From Pyronema omphalodes (Eukaryota; Ascomycota; Pezizomycetes; Pezizales; Pyronemataceae), in assembly GCA_024516155.1 (NCBI GenBank), contig JAJJXM010000030.1, positions 1 through 64,000 on the forward strand: a stretch of DNA of 64,000 bases, written 5' to 3'. A program made the position numbers and the translations under genes. Positions 1 through 9,742 of this stretch are shown in pieces. Each line of letters begins with the position of its first letter. The first letter of the stretch is position 1. The notes under the pieces are model-generated. The model was given only the letters and a program-made list of their open reading frames with translations. It had not been told where the DNA came from and made no database searches.

Positions 1-104
1 TGCTGGGCTCAAGATAAGGGACTGGTAGCCAGCAACACGGACCACCACAATGTGCCATGGGGGCTTGGGAGAAGGTCAGACCAGTGAATGGGTTGGGGAG
101 GGGA
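1..104 (-). pseudogene. LINE-I reverse-transcriptase fragment, left of gypsy copy B
   Basis: This is the left flank of copy B. Its last five bases (GGGGA, 100-104) repeat at 13671-13675, so it joins 13676 onwards once B is removed. Across that junction the minus strand resembles the stretch of LINE-H ORF2 around its AAVSFPPPNAY motif, just ahead of the RT palm motifs. The reading frame is broken. I infer it is part of the decayed LINE-I that continues at 13671-16612 and 24086-24452. The similarity over these 104 bases alone is weak. Confidence 0.4.
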
Positions 105-636
105 TGTCAAGGAACTAAGAACGGACGTTCGAAGAACACACTGAACACTACCGGCAGGGGGGGACTAGGCGGGTTCCGGGATACGGGAACGGAAGACAAG
201 GACCGAAGTGCACGACAGACGGACGGCACACGAGACAAGGACAGGGACAAGGACAAGAATGACATGAGACTTGAGAAGAGGAGTCTTTATTTAAAGGACA
301 AGGGAAAGACACAAGACGTTTGATGGAGAACTCAACGACGGGGAGGCAAGCCTCCTTATGTACAAAGGGCGGCCAGCACTCTTCCTGGGCCGTCATCCAA
401 CAACGCTACATGACAGCTTCCGTTCTCCATCATTTCACCTGCGACGCCACAGCTCTCCAGCTCATGGTACGTCATCCATCATCAGTCAGTCCATCAACAA
501 CAATGGCACGGCACACACAACAACACAACGACAACACAACACAACACGGCAAGACAACGGCACGACGACAATCACAACCACAACAACACAATGATGATGC
601 AACAACACAACGGCTCGTCAGCCGTGTGCCGTGACA
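105..636 (-). repeat. 3' LTR of gypsy copy B
   Basis: A 532-bp LTR with TG...CA ends. It matches, in inverse orientation, the 529-bp LTRs of copy A and the 538/539-bp LTRs of copy F. A C-run at 640-647 directly inside it is the complement of the polypurine tract (GGGGGGTAC before TGTCACGG on the element strand). The small open frames across this LTR on both strands come from CAACAA-type low-complexity sequence and are not genes. Confidence 0.92.
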
Positions 637-647
637 GTACCCCCCCA

Positions 648-3600
648 TTAGGCTCGAGTTTCTATGAGAGGAGAAGGCTTGTCTGGGTAAAGTTGATGGA
701 ATCTCTCAGCGGCCTCAGTTTCTGGCAGGTTCGTTTCCGGTTCCCAGGTTGGTGAGTCATGGCCGGTCCACTTGACGAGGGTACTGCAGATTTCCTCTGG
801 ACCAACAGCTATCCAGAATTTCAGAGGGGGTGCGAAGGGGCTGGGTTTAGTAGGGATACGGGGAAGGTCCTGTGGTGTTTCATTGTCTCCGGTGTATCCC
901 CTTCGTGAACGTGGGATCCAATGGGGCGTACCACGGTGAAGGGGCCTAGGTGTTTGTTTTCTAGTTTCTTTGAGGGGCGGCGGGTTCTGAGGTTGCAGGC
1001 GTCCAGCCATACCACGTCTCCTGGTTTGAAGACCGGCGCGGGGAGTCGGGAATTGTCAGCGGCCTCCACGTGGCGGGCTAACGCGTATTTCATTTCAGAG
1101 CGTAGGACGTCATGGATATCCGACATTCTTGCCGCTACCTCGTTTGCTTTCACTTCTTCAGGATTGTCTGTCCTGATTTCCAATTCGAAGGAGCATTTGG
1201 GATGTTGGCCGTATACGGCGTAGAACGGGGACAGCGACGTCGTATCTGATACTTGATCATTTGCGGCAAATTCTGCCAGCGGTAAACATTTCTTCCAGTC
1301 GTCTTGTAGATAACAGACGTACGCACGGAGATATTGCTCCGTGACCGCGTTGATTCTTTCTGTTTGGCCATCGGTCTGGGGGTGGAAAGCCGTGCTCGTG
1401 GCGATCTCGATCCCTATGCAATTTGCCAGGTGTTCCCAAAAGTGGGCGACAAATTGCGGGCCGCCGTCGGACACTCTGTGTCTGGCAGACCGTGCAGTTT
1501 GAATACGTTTTCCAGGAAGAGTTGCGCGAAACCTTCCGCATCTATCGTGGAGTGACAGGGCACCAAGTGCCGCTGTTTCATGAGTCGGCAATCGATCGCA
1601 CATATTGCGTCGAAGCCATCTGATATCGGGAGTCCAGTAACAAAGTCCACAGATATGTTCTGCCACGGATGGTGCGGGACCGGTAGGGGTTTCAAGGTTC
1701 CATACGGTGCGTGGCGGGTCGCTTTTGTTCTTTTACAAATGTGGCAATTTCGGACGAATTGATCCACATCTTTTCGCATCGAAGGCCAGTAGTAATTTCT
1801 GGCGAGGAGTTCGAAAGTCTTTGCACGGCCCGGGTGTCCCATGGTAGGGGGGTCGTGGTGATCTTGTAGTAGTTTTAATCGTAGTGTGTCCAGTGCAGAT
1901 ACATACAGACAGTCTCGGTAGTACAATCTATTTTCCAACGCGGAGCAGTCGGCGAGTGATATTTCCTTACAGATTTGTGTACCGTCTTCCAGCATTCCCA
2001 ACACTCGGTTTGGGAATGAATCTGTCTCGTAGCCGTCCTTAAACAGGAGGTCCACCTCGGAGGGTGCAAGTTTCATGGGCGGGGTCATGCACAACTGGAA
2101 GTTTTGTGGCTTTAGGACAGCTTGCTGATTCGCTAGTATACGTTCGTCTCCCTCTCCCGGGAGGTCGGCGGCTCTCCTCGTCAGGGCGTCCGGTTTCCCT
2201 CCCAACGTTCCAGGTCGGTAGGGGATGACAAAGTTGAACCGAGACAGGAATTCGGACCAGCGTGCTTGTCTTCTGTTTAGTAGCTTTGTTGTCATAAAGT
2301 ATTGGAGGTTCTTGTGGTCTGTCAATACTTTCATCGGGAAGGCGGAGCCCTCCAAGTGGGGACGCCATTCTTCGAAACATCCAACTATTGCCAGTAGTTC
2401 TTTGTCATACATCTCATAGTTGCATTCTGCCGGGGAATGCTTTTTAGAATAAAACGCGACGGGATGTAACACGTTATCGTCATCGTATTGTGATAATACA
2501 CCAGCGGACACATAGTCAGATGCATCTGTCTCTACTACAATCGGTTTCTCGTAGTCGAAGTGCTTGAGAATTGGTGCTGAGGTAAATGCGTTCTTCAGTC
2601 GGTCGAAGGCGCTTTGCTGATCTTTACCCCAGGTAAAGGGAATTGCTTTGCCATCTTGCTTTTTGGTCAAAGCTGTTAGACGGGAGACTACTTTCGAGTA
2701 GTCTTTGATAAATCGTCGGTAGAAGTTCGCGAAACCAAGGAACTCTTGGACCTGTTTCAGATTGGTTGGTTCCTTCCAATCTCTGACTGTCGCTACTTTG
2801 GAATCCATCATGCGAGTGCCCTCGTGACCAATGTTGTACCCCAGGTACTGGACTTCGGCCTTAGCAAACTTACACTTCTCTGGGTTCAGGTGTAATTTTT
2901 CTTGTTTGAGTCGTTCCAGGATCTTCCGGACATGTGAGGTGTGATCGGGCTTTGTTTCAGAGAATACGAGGACATCGTCCAAGTATGCCGTACAAAACTG
3001 GTCCAGGTATGGTCGCAGTACATCATTGATGAATGCCTGGAAATCGACAGGCGTGTTAGTGAGCCCAAAGGGCATCACTTCTGACTCGAATAGTCCGTAC
3101 CTTGTGCGGAAGGCCGTTTTCCATTCTTCGCCTTCTGCCATTCTAATCAAGTTATAGGCGCTGCGGACGTCTCGGGTTGTAAAATATTGGGCTTTGGAAA
3201 GATTCATCATCGTTTCCTGTATCAGGGGCACCGGGTACCGATTCTTTTCGGTCCCTTCATTCAATCGTCGGTAATCCACGCATAGGCGTAAGGATGAGTC
3301 TGATTTCTTCACAAATAATATCGGCGAGGCGGCTGATGATTTGGAGCGTTGTATAAAGCCTTTTTCCAAATTTTCTTCTAGCCATGCTTTTAGTGTCTGT
3401 AACTTGTTGCGTGATAACGAGTATAGGGGACCAAAGCGGGGAACGAATCCCTCTTTCAATGGAATCTTGTGGTCGTAGGGTCGGTGTAGAGGGAGTTCCT
3501 TCGCGTTGACTTCCTTGAACAGGTCGAGGTAGTCATGGTCTTCTTCGGGGATCATGTCTTTTAGTTCCTCATCCGTGAGGGGGGGTCTGTCTTCCAAGGC

Positions 3601-3848
3601 GACCGTGATTTCGTCCAGCGATAGCGAGAAGACTGTCAGGTGTTCACCTTCTACCATCTCTTTGAAGTCGGAGATGGTTAGACTTGAGATTGCTATTGGA
3701 GGGTCATCTGGAGGGTCGGGGACCGGGGTTTCCAATTCCGGCATGGAGTCTGTGTCGGGCTCGTGGGCGACGGGAGGGGGGCCCGGGTCCAGGACCTCGA
3801 CACCGGTTGTGCTCACAGGTAATGGGGTGCAGTTCCTGAGGCAGTATT
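648..3848 (-). pseudogene. pol of gypsy copy B, RT to chromodomain (broken)
   Basis: The minus strand from 3848 encodes the part of pol after the copy-A insertion point: RT with YLDDVLVF, RNase H with TDASDYVSAGV, the integrase zinc-finger region ending CHICKRTK, and the first integrase Asp near SVDFVTGLP. The frame breaks near 1480, at the second catalytic Asp region, and continues in another frame at 821-1500 (GGPQFVAHFW, TDGQTERINAV). A deletion removes the segment that in copy A precedes the chromodomain, and only its end (LVKWTGHDSPTWEPE) survives at 648-830. The catalytic motifs identify the family and the breaks show the copy is inactive. Confidence 0.9.
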
Positions 3849-4377
3849 TGTCACGGCACACGGCTGACGAGCCGTTGTGTTGTTGCGTCATCATTATGTT
3901 GTCGTTGTTGTTGTCGACATCGTGCCGTTGTCTTGCCGTGTTGTGTTGTGTTGTCGTTGTGTTGTTGTGTGTGCCGTGCCGTTGTGGTTGATAGACTGAT
4001 TGATGATGGATGACGTACCATGAGCTGGAGAGCTGTGGCGTCGCAGGTGAATTGATGGAGAACGGAAGCTTTCATGTAGCGATGTTGGATGACGGCCCAG
4101 CAAGAGTGCTGGCCGCCCCTTTGTACATAAGGAGGCTTGCCTCCCCGTTGTCGAGTTCTCCATCGAACGTCTTGTGTCTTTCCCTTGTCCTTAATAAAGA
4201 CTTCTCCCTTCAGTCCCACGTCATTCTTGTCCTTGTCCCTGTCCCTGTTTCGTGTGCCGTCCGTCTGGCATGCACTTCGGTCCTTGTCTTTCCGTTCCCC
4301 GTCCTGGAACCCGCCTAGTCCCCCTTGCCGGTAGTGTTCAGTGTGTTCTTTGAACGTCCGTTCCTAGTTCCCTGACA
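3849..4377 (+). repeat. 5' LTR of gypsy copy A with predicted promoter and R start
   Basis: A 529-bp LTR, TGTCACGG...CCCTGACA. A TATA-like TACATAA at 4134-4140 lies 22 bases before ATCGAACGT (4162-4170), which is the complement of the primer site after the LTR. If transcription starts at that 9-mer, TATA-to-start spacing is about 28 bases. AATAAA at 4193-4198 is a candidate polyadenylation signal, giving a short R region. The TATA and polyA assignments are inference from sequence and spacing. Confidence 0.9.
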
Positions 4378-4379
4378 TT

Positions 4380-4388
4380 ACGTTCGAT
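4380..4388 (+). promoter_or_regulatory. Primer-binding site, self-priming type (copy A)
   Basis: ACGTTCGAT starts two bases after the 5' LTR. It lacks the TGG that begins a site matching a tRNA 3' end, but is the exact complement of ATCGAACGT at 4162-4170 in the LTR. The same pair occurs in copies B (12324-12332) and F (37296-37304). Known parallel: Tf1 of fission yeast primes with the 5' end of its own mRNA. Confidence 0.6.
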
Positions 4389-4412
4389 CGAATAATTATT
4401 CAACCAACACGC

Positions 4413-4655
4413 ATGAACCCCACCGGTTCTGCTTGGAAACACGCCCTAAACCAGGCCCTGGAAACTCACACCCTCAACGAGACCTTCGGGATTTCCGACC
4501 GATTCGCTGGCGGAGTGCGAAGAACCATCCGAAGAGCAGAAAATCACTGCTACCTTGTGGTCCGCTGGGAACTCCAGGACTACACTTACCAGGAGCACAT
4601 CCGCCACACCATCAGACTCAAGCCAATCCTCCGAGCCCGCCAGAATGCACGTTAA
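4413..4655 (+). CDS. Small 80-aa ORF overlapping the gag start (copy A)
   Basis: This ORF begins with the first ATG after the LTR and starts MNPTGSAW. It is kept at the same length in copies B (12056-12298) and F (37029-37271), with a well conserved core (CYLVVRW, LQDYTYQE). It ends 11 nt inside the next ORF: gag ATG is at 4645 and this TAA at 4653-4655. It may be a leader peptide translated before reinitiation on gag, or the true Gag N-terminus joined by a +1 shift. I recognise no domain. The second frame over this stretch is also open and fairly conserved, so protein status is not certain. Confidence 0.55.
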   Translation: MNPTGSAWKHALNQALETHTLNETFGISDRFAGGVRRTIRRAENHCYLVVRWELQDYTYQEHIRHTIRLKPILRARQNAR

Positions 4656-5991
4656 ACTTATCGACGAAGGACATTGGCAGCAAATCGTGAACGCTGCCTC
4701 CATGACCCAGTTCCCTGACGGCCATGAACCGCTTACTTTCACCAAACAACTCGCGCAATCCATCCTAGATGCCCAAGACCACCCCACGGGCTACCTCTTA
4801 AACGACCTCGCGGAAACCCCCGGCTCCCGTAACAGCACTCGGGTCTCCAGCCCTGTCGCCTCCCGCGCTCCGGAAGCTAACACCCCTGCCCCCATTCCCC
4901 CTGTCGTTATCCAGACTGGCTCCGTCCAGGTTTATCCGAATGGCCCAGAAACAGTGCCGCGAACCGCCGCACCCCCTACCACAGCCGCAGACGCAGCCCC
5001 CGCCCCCGCTATAATCGCACCAGGTCCAAGACTTCCCCCCCGAGACCCCGAAATCCTCCTAACCCCGGAGGAACAAGCAGATACGAATGAAATTCACTAC
5101 TACGAGAAGGAGCTCACCCGCCAGCGTGAACTCATCAACGCGCTACTCGCCTCCCCTGGCATCCGCGTTACCGGAGACAAAATTTCGGATCCGCCAACCT
5201 TCGATGGGTCCAACAGTGAGGACCTCCGCCGCTTTGTCTCCTTGCTTCGCATCAAGTTGGTGAGCGACGAACTACGCTTCCCAACCCCCCACAAGCGGAT
5301 TTCTTATTCCATGGGCCGCCTCCGCGGACGCTCCTTGGATCAGATTCTTCCTTATATCAAGGAAAATGGCAACCGCTGGGCCCTCAACTACGTCGAGGAC
5401 GTCATTGAAATCTTACAGCGTACCTTTGGAGACCCGGACGAGCGCGCAACGGCTCGTTTCAAACTACAAAATCTCCGACAAAACAACCGCGAGTTTTCAG
5501 ACTATTATGCAGAGTTCTCCCGCCTGGTCGCAGAACTAGGCTGGGATGAAGCCGCCACCATGGATGCTCTGCGTAACGGCCTGTCCCTCGAGTTGCACGA
5601 AAATTTGGTTGGCGCCCCTCCCACCGCTACGATGCATGAACTTGTTGACCAGTGCCAAAGATTGGACTCCCAATTGAGAGCACTTGAGAACCTCCGCAAG
5701 CTGCGTACCAACCGCGGCCAAGTTAAACCCACTACCGCCGCCACCCCCGCCACCAGTCGCCCCACCCCCGCTACCCAAGCCACCACCGCCTCCTCCAGCA
5801 AGCAAACCCCTGCCCAGGGACCCCGTCAGAAACTGTCAGCACAGGAACGCGCGACCCGCCTGTCAGAAGGACGTTGCCTCTACTGCGGTGGGCTCGGCCA
5901 CATGGCTGCGTCGTGCCCCGCCAAGACGAATGTTAAAGTGGCGAGCGTGGAATTATTGGATAATGAAGAAGAGGTGTCGGGAAAAAAATAA
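4645..5991 (+). CDS. gag: Gag of gypsy copy A (capsid and CCHC nucleocapsid)
   Basis: A 448-residue Gag from ATG 4645, chosen because the adjoining upstream frame ends there. The first ~150 residues are Pro/Ala/Thr-rich. A retrotransposon-gag capsid domain follows, about residues 170-330, with LRRFVSLLRIKLVSDELRF and ALRNGLSLELHE. A low-complexity Thr/Ala linker leads to one zinc knuckle, CLYCGGLGHMAASC, near residue 410. It packages the RNA and forms the virus-like particle. The frame is intact and ends TCG GGA AAA AAA TAA, which places the slippery heptamer before the stop. Copies B and F have the same protein with breaks. Confidence 0.88.
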   Translation: MHVKLIDEGHWQQIVNAASMTQFPDGHEPLTFTKQLAQSILDAQDHPTGYLLNDLAETPGSRNSTRVSSPVASRAPEANTPAPIPPVVIQTGSVQVYPNGPETVPRTAAPPTTAADAAPAPAIIAPGPRLPPRDPEILLTPEEQADTNEIHYYEKELTRQRELINALLASPGIRVTGDKISDPPTFDGSNSEDLRRFVSLLRIKLVSDELRFPTPHKRISYSMGRLRGRSLDQILPYIKENGNRWALNYVEDVIEILQRTFGDPDERATARFKLQNLRQNNREFSDYYAEFSRLVAELGWDEAATMDALRNGLSLELHENLVGAPPTATMHELVDQCQRLDSQLRALENLRKLRTNRGQVKPTTAATPATSRPTPATQATTASSSKQTPAQGPRQKLSAQERATRLSEGRCLYCGGLGHMAASCPAKTNVKVASVELLDNEEEVSGKK

Positions 5992-6023
5992 ACCAGCTGC
6001 AAGAAGATGGCTCTGCCGCTGGT
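5979..6023 (+). promoter_or_regulatory. Gag-pol -1 frameshift signal (copy A)
   Basis: GGGAAAA (5979-5985) is phased as tcG GGA AAA in the gag frame and is followed by AAA TAA. A -1 slip enters the pol frame, which is open from 5967 (stops at 5961 and 5964). In this copy the run A_AAA_AAA (5982-5988) is a second possible site. Six bases downstream ACCAGC (5992-5997) can pair with GCTGGT (6018-6023). The heptamer, phase and stem are the same in copies B and F, although B and F have GAC or GAA before the stop. Confidence 0.68.
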
Positions 6024-9000
6024 GGGAAAATTATTGCTGATACATTGCTATTATCTGGCGCAAGTTTTACTGGAAAGTTACAATGCAAACACCTTGTTCT
6101 CTCTTGCTCCTTGTTTTCCAATAACCGCTCCGTGAAAACAGTAGCGCTCGTTGACTGCGGCGCCACTGGTATCGCCTTTGTTGACCGCAATTTCGCCCGC
6201 CATCAAAAACTCCCTCTAACCCCCCTACCCACCGCCCTAACGGTCGAAGTTATCGACGGCCGCCCCATATCCTCAGGAAAAATCACACACCTCGCCCAAG
6301 TAGAGTGTACCATCAATGGTCACTCGGAAACCCTTCCCATGTTCGTCACCAAGTTGGGTCACTACCCGGTGGTGTTGAGCATCCCATGGTTGAAGAAACA
6401 CGACGTAACAATAAGCTTCAGTTCCAACACTGTAAGCTTCGACTCCCAATACTGCCTAAGGAACTGCACCCCGTTGCCTGTAAGCACAACCAGTGTCGAG
6501 GTCCTGGACTCGAGGCCCCCTCCCGCTGTCCACGAGCCCGACACAACCCCCATGCCGGAGTTAGAAGACTCGGTCCCCGACCCCCCGGACGAACCCCCAA
6601 TAGCGATCTCAAGTCTAACCATCTCCGACTTCAAAGAAATGGTAGAAGACGAAAGCCTGACAGTGTTCTCGCTATCGTTGGACGAGATCACCGTCGCCCT
6701 ACAAGACAAGCCCCCCCTCACGGATGAGGAAATGAAAGACATGATCCCCGAAGAGTACCATGACTACCTCGATTTATTCAAGGAGGTCAACGCGAAGGAA
6801 CTCCCCCCACACCGACCCTACAACCACAAGATCCCACTGAAAGAGGGATTCGTCCCCCCCTTTGGTCCGTTATACTCGCTGTCACGCAACGAGTCGCAGA
6901 CGCTGAAAGCGTGGCTCGATGAGAATTTGGAGAAAGGATTTATACAACGCTCCCAATCATCAGCCGCCTCGCCGATATTATTCGTGAAAAAATCAGACGG
7001 ATCCCTACGCCTATGCGTGGATTACCGAAGACTGAATGAAGGTACCGAGAAGAACCGGTACCCGCTGCCATTGATACAGGAAACGATGATGAATCTTTCC
7101 AAAGCTCAATACTTCACGACCCTAGATGTCCGCAGCGCTTATAACCTTATCAGGCTGGCAGAGGGCGAAGAATGGAAGACGGCCTTCCGCACAAGGTACG
7201 GCCTATTCGAGTCGAAAGTGATGCCCTTTGGGCTCACCAACGCGCCTGCCGATTTCCAGGCATTTATAAATGATGTCCTGAGACCATACCTGGACCAGTT
7301 TTGTACGGCATACTTGGACGATATTCTCGTATTCTCTGAAACAAAGCCCGATCACACCGCACACGTCCGAAAGATCTTGGAACGACTCAAACAAGAAAAA
7401 CTGCACTTGAAGCCAGAGAAGTGTAAGTTTGCTAAGGCAGAAGTACAGTACCTGGGCTACAACATCGGCCGCGACGGCGCGCGTATGATGGATTCCAAAG
7501 TATCCACAGTCAGAGATTGGAAGGAACCAACCAATTTGAAACAGGTCCAAGAGTTCCTGGGTTTCGCGATTTTCTACCGAAGATTTATCAAAGACTACTC
7601 AAAAGTGGTCTCCCCTCTGACGGCTCTGACCAAAAAGAAAGATGGTAAAGCAATCCCCTTTACCTGGGGTAAAGATCAGCAAAGCGCCTTCGACCGACTG
7701 AAGGACGCATTTACATCAGCACCGATTCTCAAGCACTTTGACTACGAGAAACCAATTGTAGTAGAAACAGACGCATCTGACTATGTGTCTGCTGGAGTTT
7801 TATCACAATACGACGACGATAACGTGTCACACCCCGTCGCGTTTTATTCCAAAAAGCATTCCCCGGCCGAATGCAACTATGAGATCTATGACAAAGAACT
7901 ACTGGCAATAGTTCGTTGTTTCGAGGAATGGCGTCCCCACTTGGAGGGCTCCACCTTCCCTATAGAAGTATTGACAGACCACAAGAATCTCGAATACTTT
8001 ATGACGACAAAGCTACTAAACAGACGACAAGCACGCTGGTCCAGATTCCTGTCTCGGTTCAACTTTGTGATCACCTATCGACCGGGAACGTTGGGAGGAA
8101 AACCGGACGCCCTGACAAGACGAGCCGCCGACCTCCCGGGAGAGGGAGACGAACGCATACTAGCGAATCAGCAAGCTGTTCTAAAGCCACAAAACTTCCA
8201 GTTGTGCATGACCCCGCCCATGAAACTTGCACCCTCCGAAGTGGTCCTCCTGTTTCAAGAGGGCTACAAGACAGATTCATTCCCCAACCGAGTGTTGGGA
8301 ATGCTGGAAGACGGTACACAAATCTGTAAGGGCATATCACTCGCCGATTGCTCAGTGTTGGAAAACAGATTGTACTACCGAGACTGCCTCTATGTCCCCG
8401 CGCTGGACAAACTACGATTGAAACTACTACAAGATCACCACGACCCCCCCACCATGGGACACCCGGGCCGTGCAAAGACTTTCGAACTCCTCGCCAGGAA
8501 TTATTACTGGCCCTCGATGAGAAAAGATGTGGACCAATTCGTCCGAAATTGCCACACTTGTAAAAGAACAAAAGCTACCCGCCACGCACCCTATGGAACC
8601 TTGAAACCCCTACCGGTCCCGCACCACCCGTGGCAGAATATATCTGTGGACTTCGTCACTGGACTACCGACATCAGAAGGCTTCGACGCAATATGTGCGA
8701 TCGTTTGCCGACTCACGAAACAGCGGCACTTAGTGCCCTGTCACTCCACGATAGATGCAGAAGGCTTCGCGCAACTCTTCCTGGAAAACGTATTCAAACT
8801 ACACGGCCTGCCAGACACAGTAGTGTCCGACCGCGGCCCGCAATTTGTGGCCCACTTCTGGAAACACCTGGCAAATTGCATGGGTATCGAAATTGCCACG
8901 AGCACGGCCTTCCACCCCCAGACCGATGGCCAAACAGAAAGAATCAATGCGGTTACGGAGCAATATCTCCGCGCGTACGTCTGTTATTTACAAGACGACT

Positions 9001-9161
9001 GGAAGAAATTTTTACCACTGGCAGAATTTGCGGCAAATAACCAAGTATCGAATACAACGTCGCTGTCTCCGTTCTACGCTATATACGGCCGACACCCCAA
9101 ATGCTCCTTCGAATTGGAAATCAGGACAGACAATCCTGAAGAAGAGAAAGCGAAGAGGTAG
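5982..9161 (+). CDS. pol: Pol of gypsy copy A: protease, RT, RNase H, integrase
   Basis: The frame is entered by -1 slippage; the first in-frame ATG is 6045 (positions below from there). Protease: VDCGATG near residue 36, with Cys at the usual Ser/Thr place. RT: VDYRRLN, LPLIQE and YLDDILVF near 423. RNase H: TDASDYVSAGVL near 576. Integrase: an HHCC zinc finger ending CHTCKRTK, then catalytic Asp in SVDFVTGLP (about 867), VSDRGPQFVAHF (about 927) and Glu in TDGQTERINAV. The frame ends early at 9161 because one base is missing near 9151 relative to copy F. Enzymatic parts look intact, but the integrase C-terminus and chromodomain are cut off. Confidence 0.9.
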   Translation, partial: KKINQLQEDGSAAGGKIIADTLLLSGASFTGKLQCKHLVLSCSLFSNNRSVKTVALVDCGATGIAFVDRNFARHQKLPLTPLPTALTVEVIDGRPISSGKITHLAQVECTINGHSETLPMFVTKLGHYPVVLSIPWLKKHDVTISFSSNTVSFDSQYCLRNCTPLPVSTTSVEVLDSRPPPAVHEPDTTPMPELEDSVPDPPDEPPIAISSLTISDFKEMVEDESLTVFSLSLDEITVALQDKPPLTDEEMKDMIPEEYHDYLDLFKEVNAKELPPHRPYNHKIPLKEGFVPPFGPLYSLSRNESQTLKAWLDENLEKGFIQRSQSSAASPILFVKKSDGSLRLCVDYRRLNEGTEKNRYPLPLIQETMMNLSKAQYFTTLDVRSAYNLIRLAEGEEWKTAFRTRYGLFESKVMPFGLTNAPADFQAFINDVLRPYLDQFCTAYLDDILVFSETKPDHTAHVRKILERLKQEKLHLKPEKCKFAKAEVQYLGYNIGRDGARMMDSKVSTVRDWKEPTNLKQVQEFLGFAIFYRRFIKDYSKVVSPLTALTKKKDGKAIPFTWGKDQQSAFDRLKDAFTSAPILKHFDYEKPIVVETDASDYVSAGVLSQYDDDNVSHPVAFYSKKHSPAECNYEIYDKELLAIVRCFEEWRPHLEGSTFPIEVLTDHKNLEYFMTTKLLNRRQARWSRFLSRFNFVITYRPGTLGGKPDALTRRAADLPGEGDERILANQQAVLKPQNFQLCMTPPMKLAPSEVVLLFQEGYKTDSFPNRVLGMLEDGTQICKGISLADCSVLENRLYYRDCLYVPALDKLRLKLLQDHHDPPTMGHPGRAKTFELLARNYYWPSMRKDVDQFVRNCHTCKRTKATRHAPYGTLKPLPVPHHPWQNISVDFVTGLPTSEGFDAICAIVCRLTKQRHLVPCHSTIDAEGFAQLFLENVFKLHGLPDTVVSDRGPQFVAHFWKHLANCMGIEIATSTAFHPQTDGQTERINAVTEQYLRAYVCYLQDDWKKFLPLAEFAANNQVSNTTSLSPFYAIYGRHPKCSFELEIRTDNPEEEKAKR

Positions 9162-9742
9162 TGGAAAGGATGTCACACATCCATGACGTCTTACGTTCTG
9201 AAATGAAATACGCCCAAGCCCGCCACATAGAGGCCGCCGATAATTCCCGACTCCCCGCGCCGGTCTTCAAACCAGGAGACCTAGTATGGCTGGACGCCCG
9301 CAACCTCAGAACCCGCCGCCCCTCAAAGAAACTGGAAAACAAACACCTAGGCCCCTTCACCGTGGTACGGCCCATTGGATCCCACGCCTATGAGTTGGAC
9401 ATACCGGAGACAATGAAACATCATAGGACTTTCCCCGTGTCCCTACTAAAACCAGCCCCTTCGGACCCCCTCCCTGGCCAGATTATCCCACCGCCCCTAC
9501 CGGTAGTCGTAGACGGCGAAGAAGAATGGTTCGTGGATGAAATTCTGGATAGCCGTTGGTCAAGAGGAAACCTGCAGTACCTCGTCAAGTGGACCGGCCA
9601 TGACTCTCCAACCTGGGAACCGGAAACAAACCTATCCGAAACTGAGGCCGCAGAGAAATTCCATCAGCTATACCCAGACAAACCTTCTCCTCTCGTAGGA
9701 ACTCGAGCATACCGGGGGGGTACTGTCACGGCACACGGCTGA
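9161..9742 (+). pseudogene. Detached integrase C-terminus and chromodomain (copy A)
   Basis: This is the continuation of pol in the shifted frame: the integrase GPY/F-like region (HLGPFTVVRPIG, ETMKHHRTFPVSLL), then a chromodomain with EEEWFVDEILDSR, LVKWTGHDSPTWEPE and NL. Chromodomains of this type direct insertion toward marked chromatin. In copy F it is fused in frame to pol. Here the 1-nt loss at about 9151 separates it. The natural stop seen in copy F is also lost, so the frame runs into the 3' LTR. Confidence 0.85.
9711..9723 (+). other. Polypurine tract (copy A)
   Basis: ACCGGGGGGGTAC lies just before the 3' LTR. The G-run is expected to prime plus-strand DNA. Copies B and F have the same G-run plus TAC at the same place. 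Confidence 0.75.

Noticed and set aside
320..634. Several 60-120 codon frames inside every family-1 LTR (also 13349-14850, 31572-31958, 37306-37842)
   Set aside because: They repeat with the LTRs, are made of CAACAA-type low complexity and overlap on both strands. No domain is present.
5505..5805. Gly/Val-rich minus frames opposite gag (also 10927-11124 and 35880-36180)
   Set aside because: Shadows of the Thr/Ala/Pro-rich gag linker on the other strand.
8071..8571. 166-codon frame opposite pol of copy A (and 33114-33614 in copy F)
   Set aside because: Conserved only because it mirrors the pol coding strand. No start context or motif of its own.
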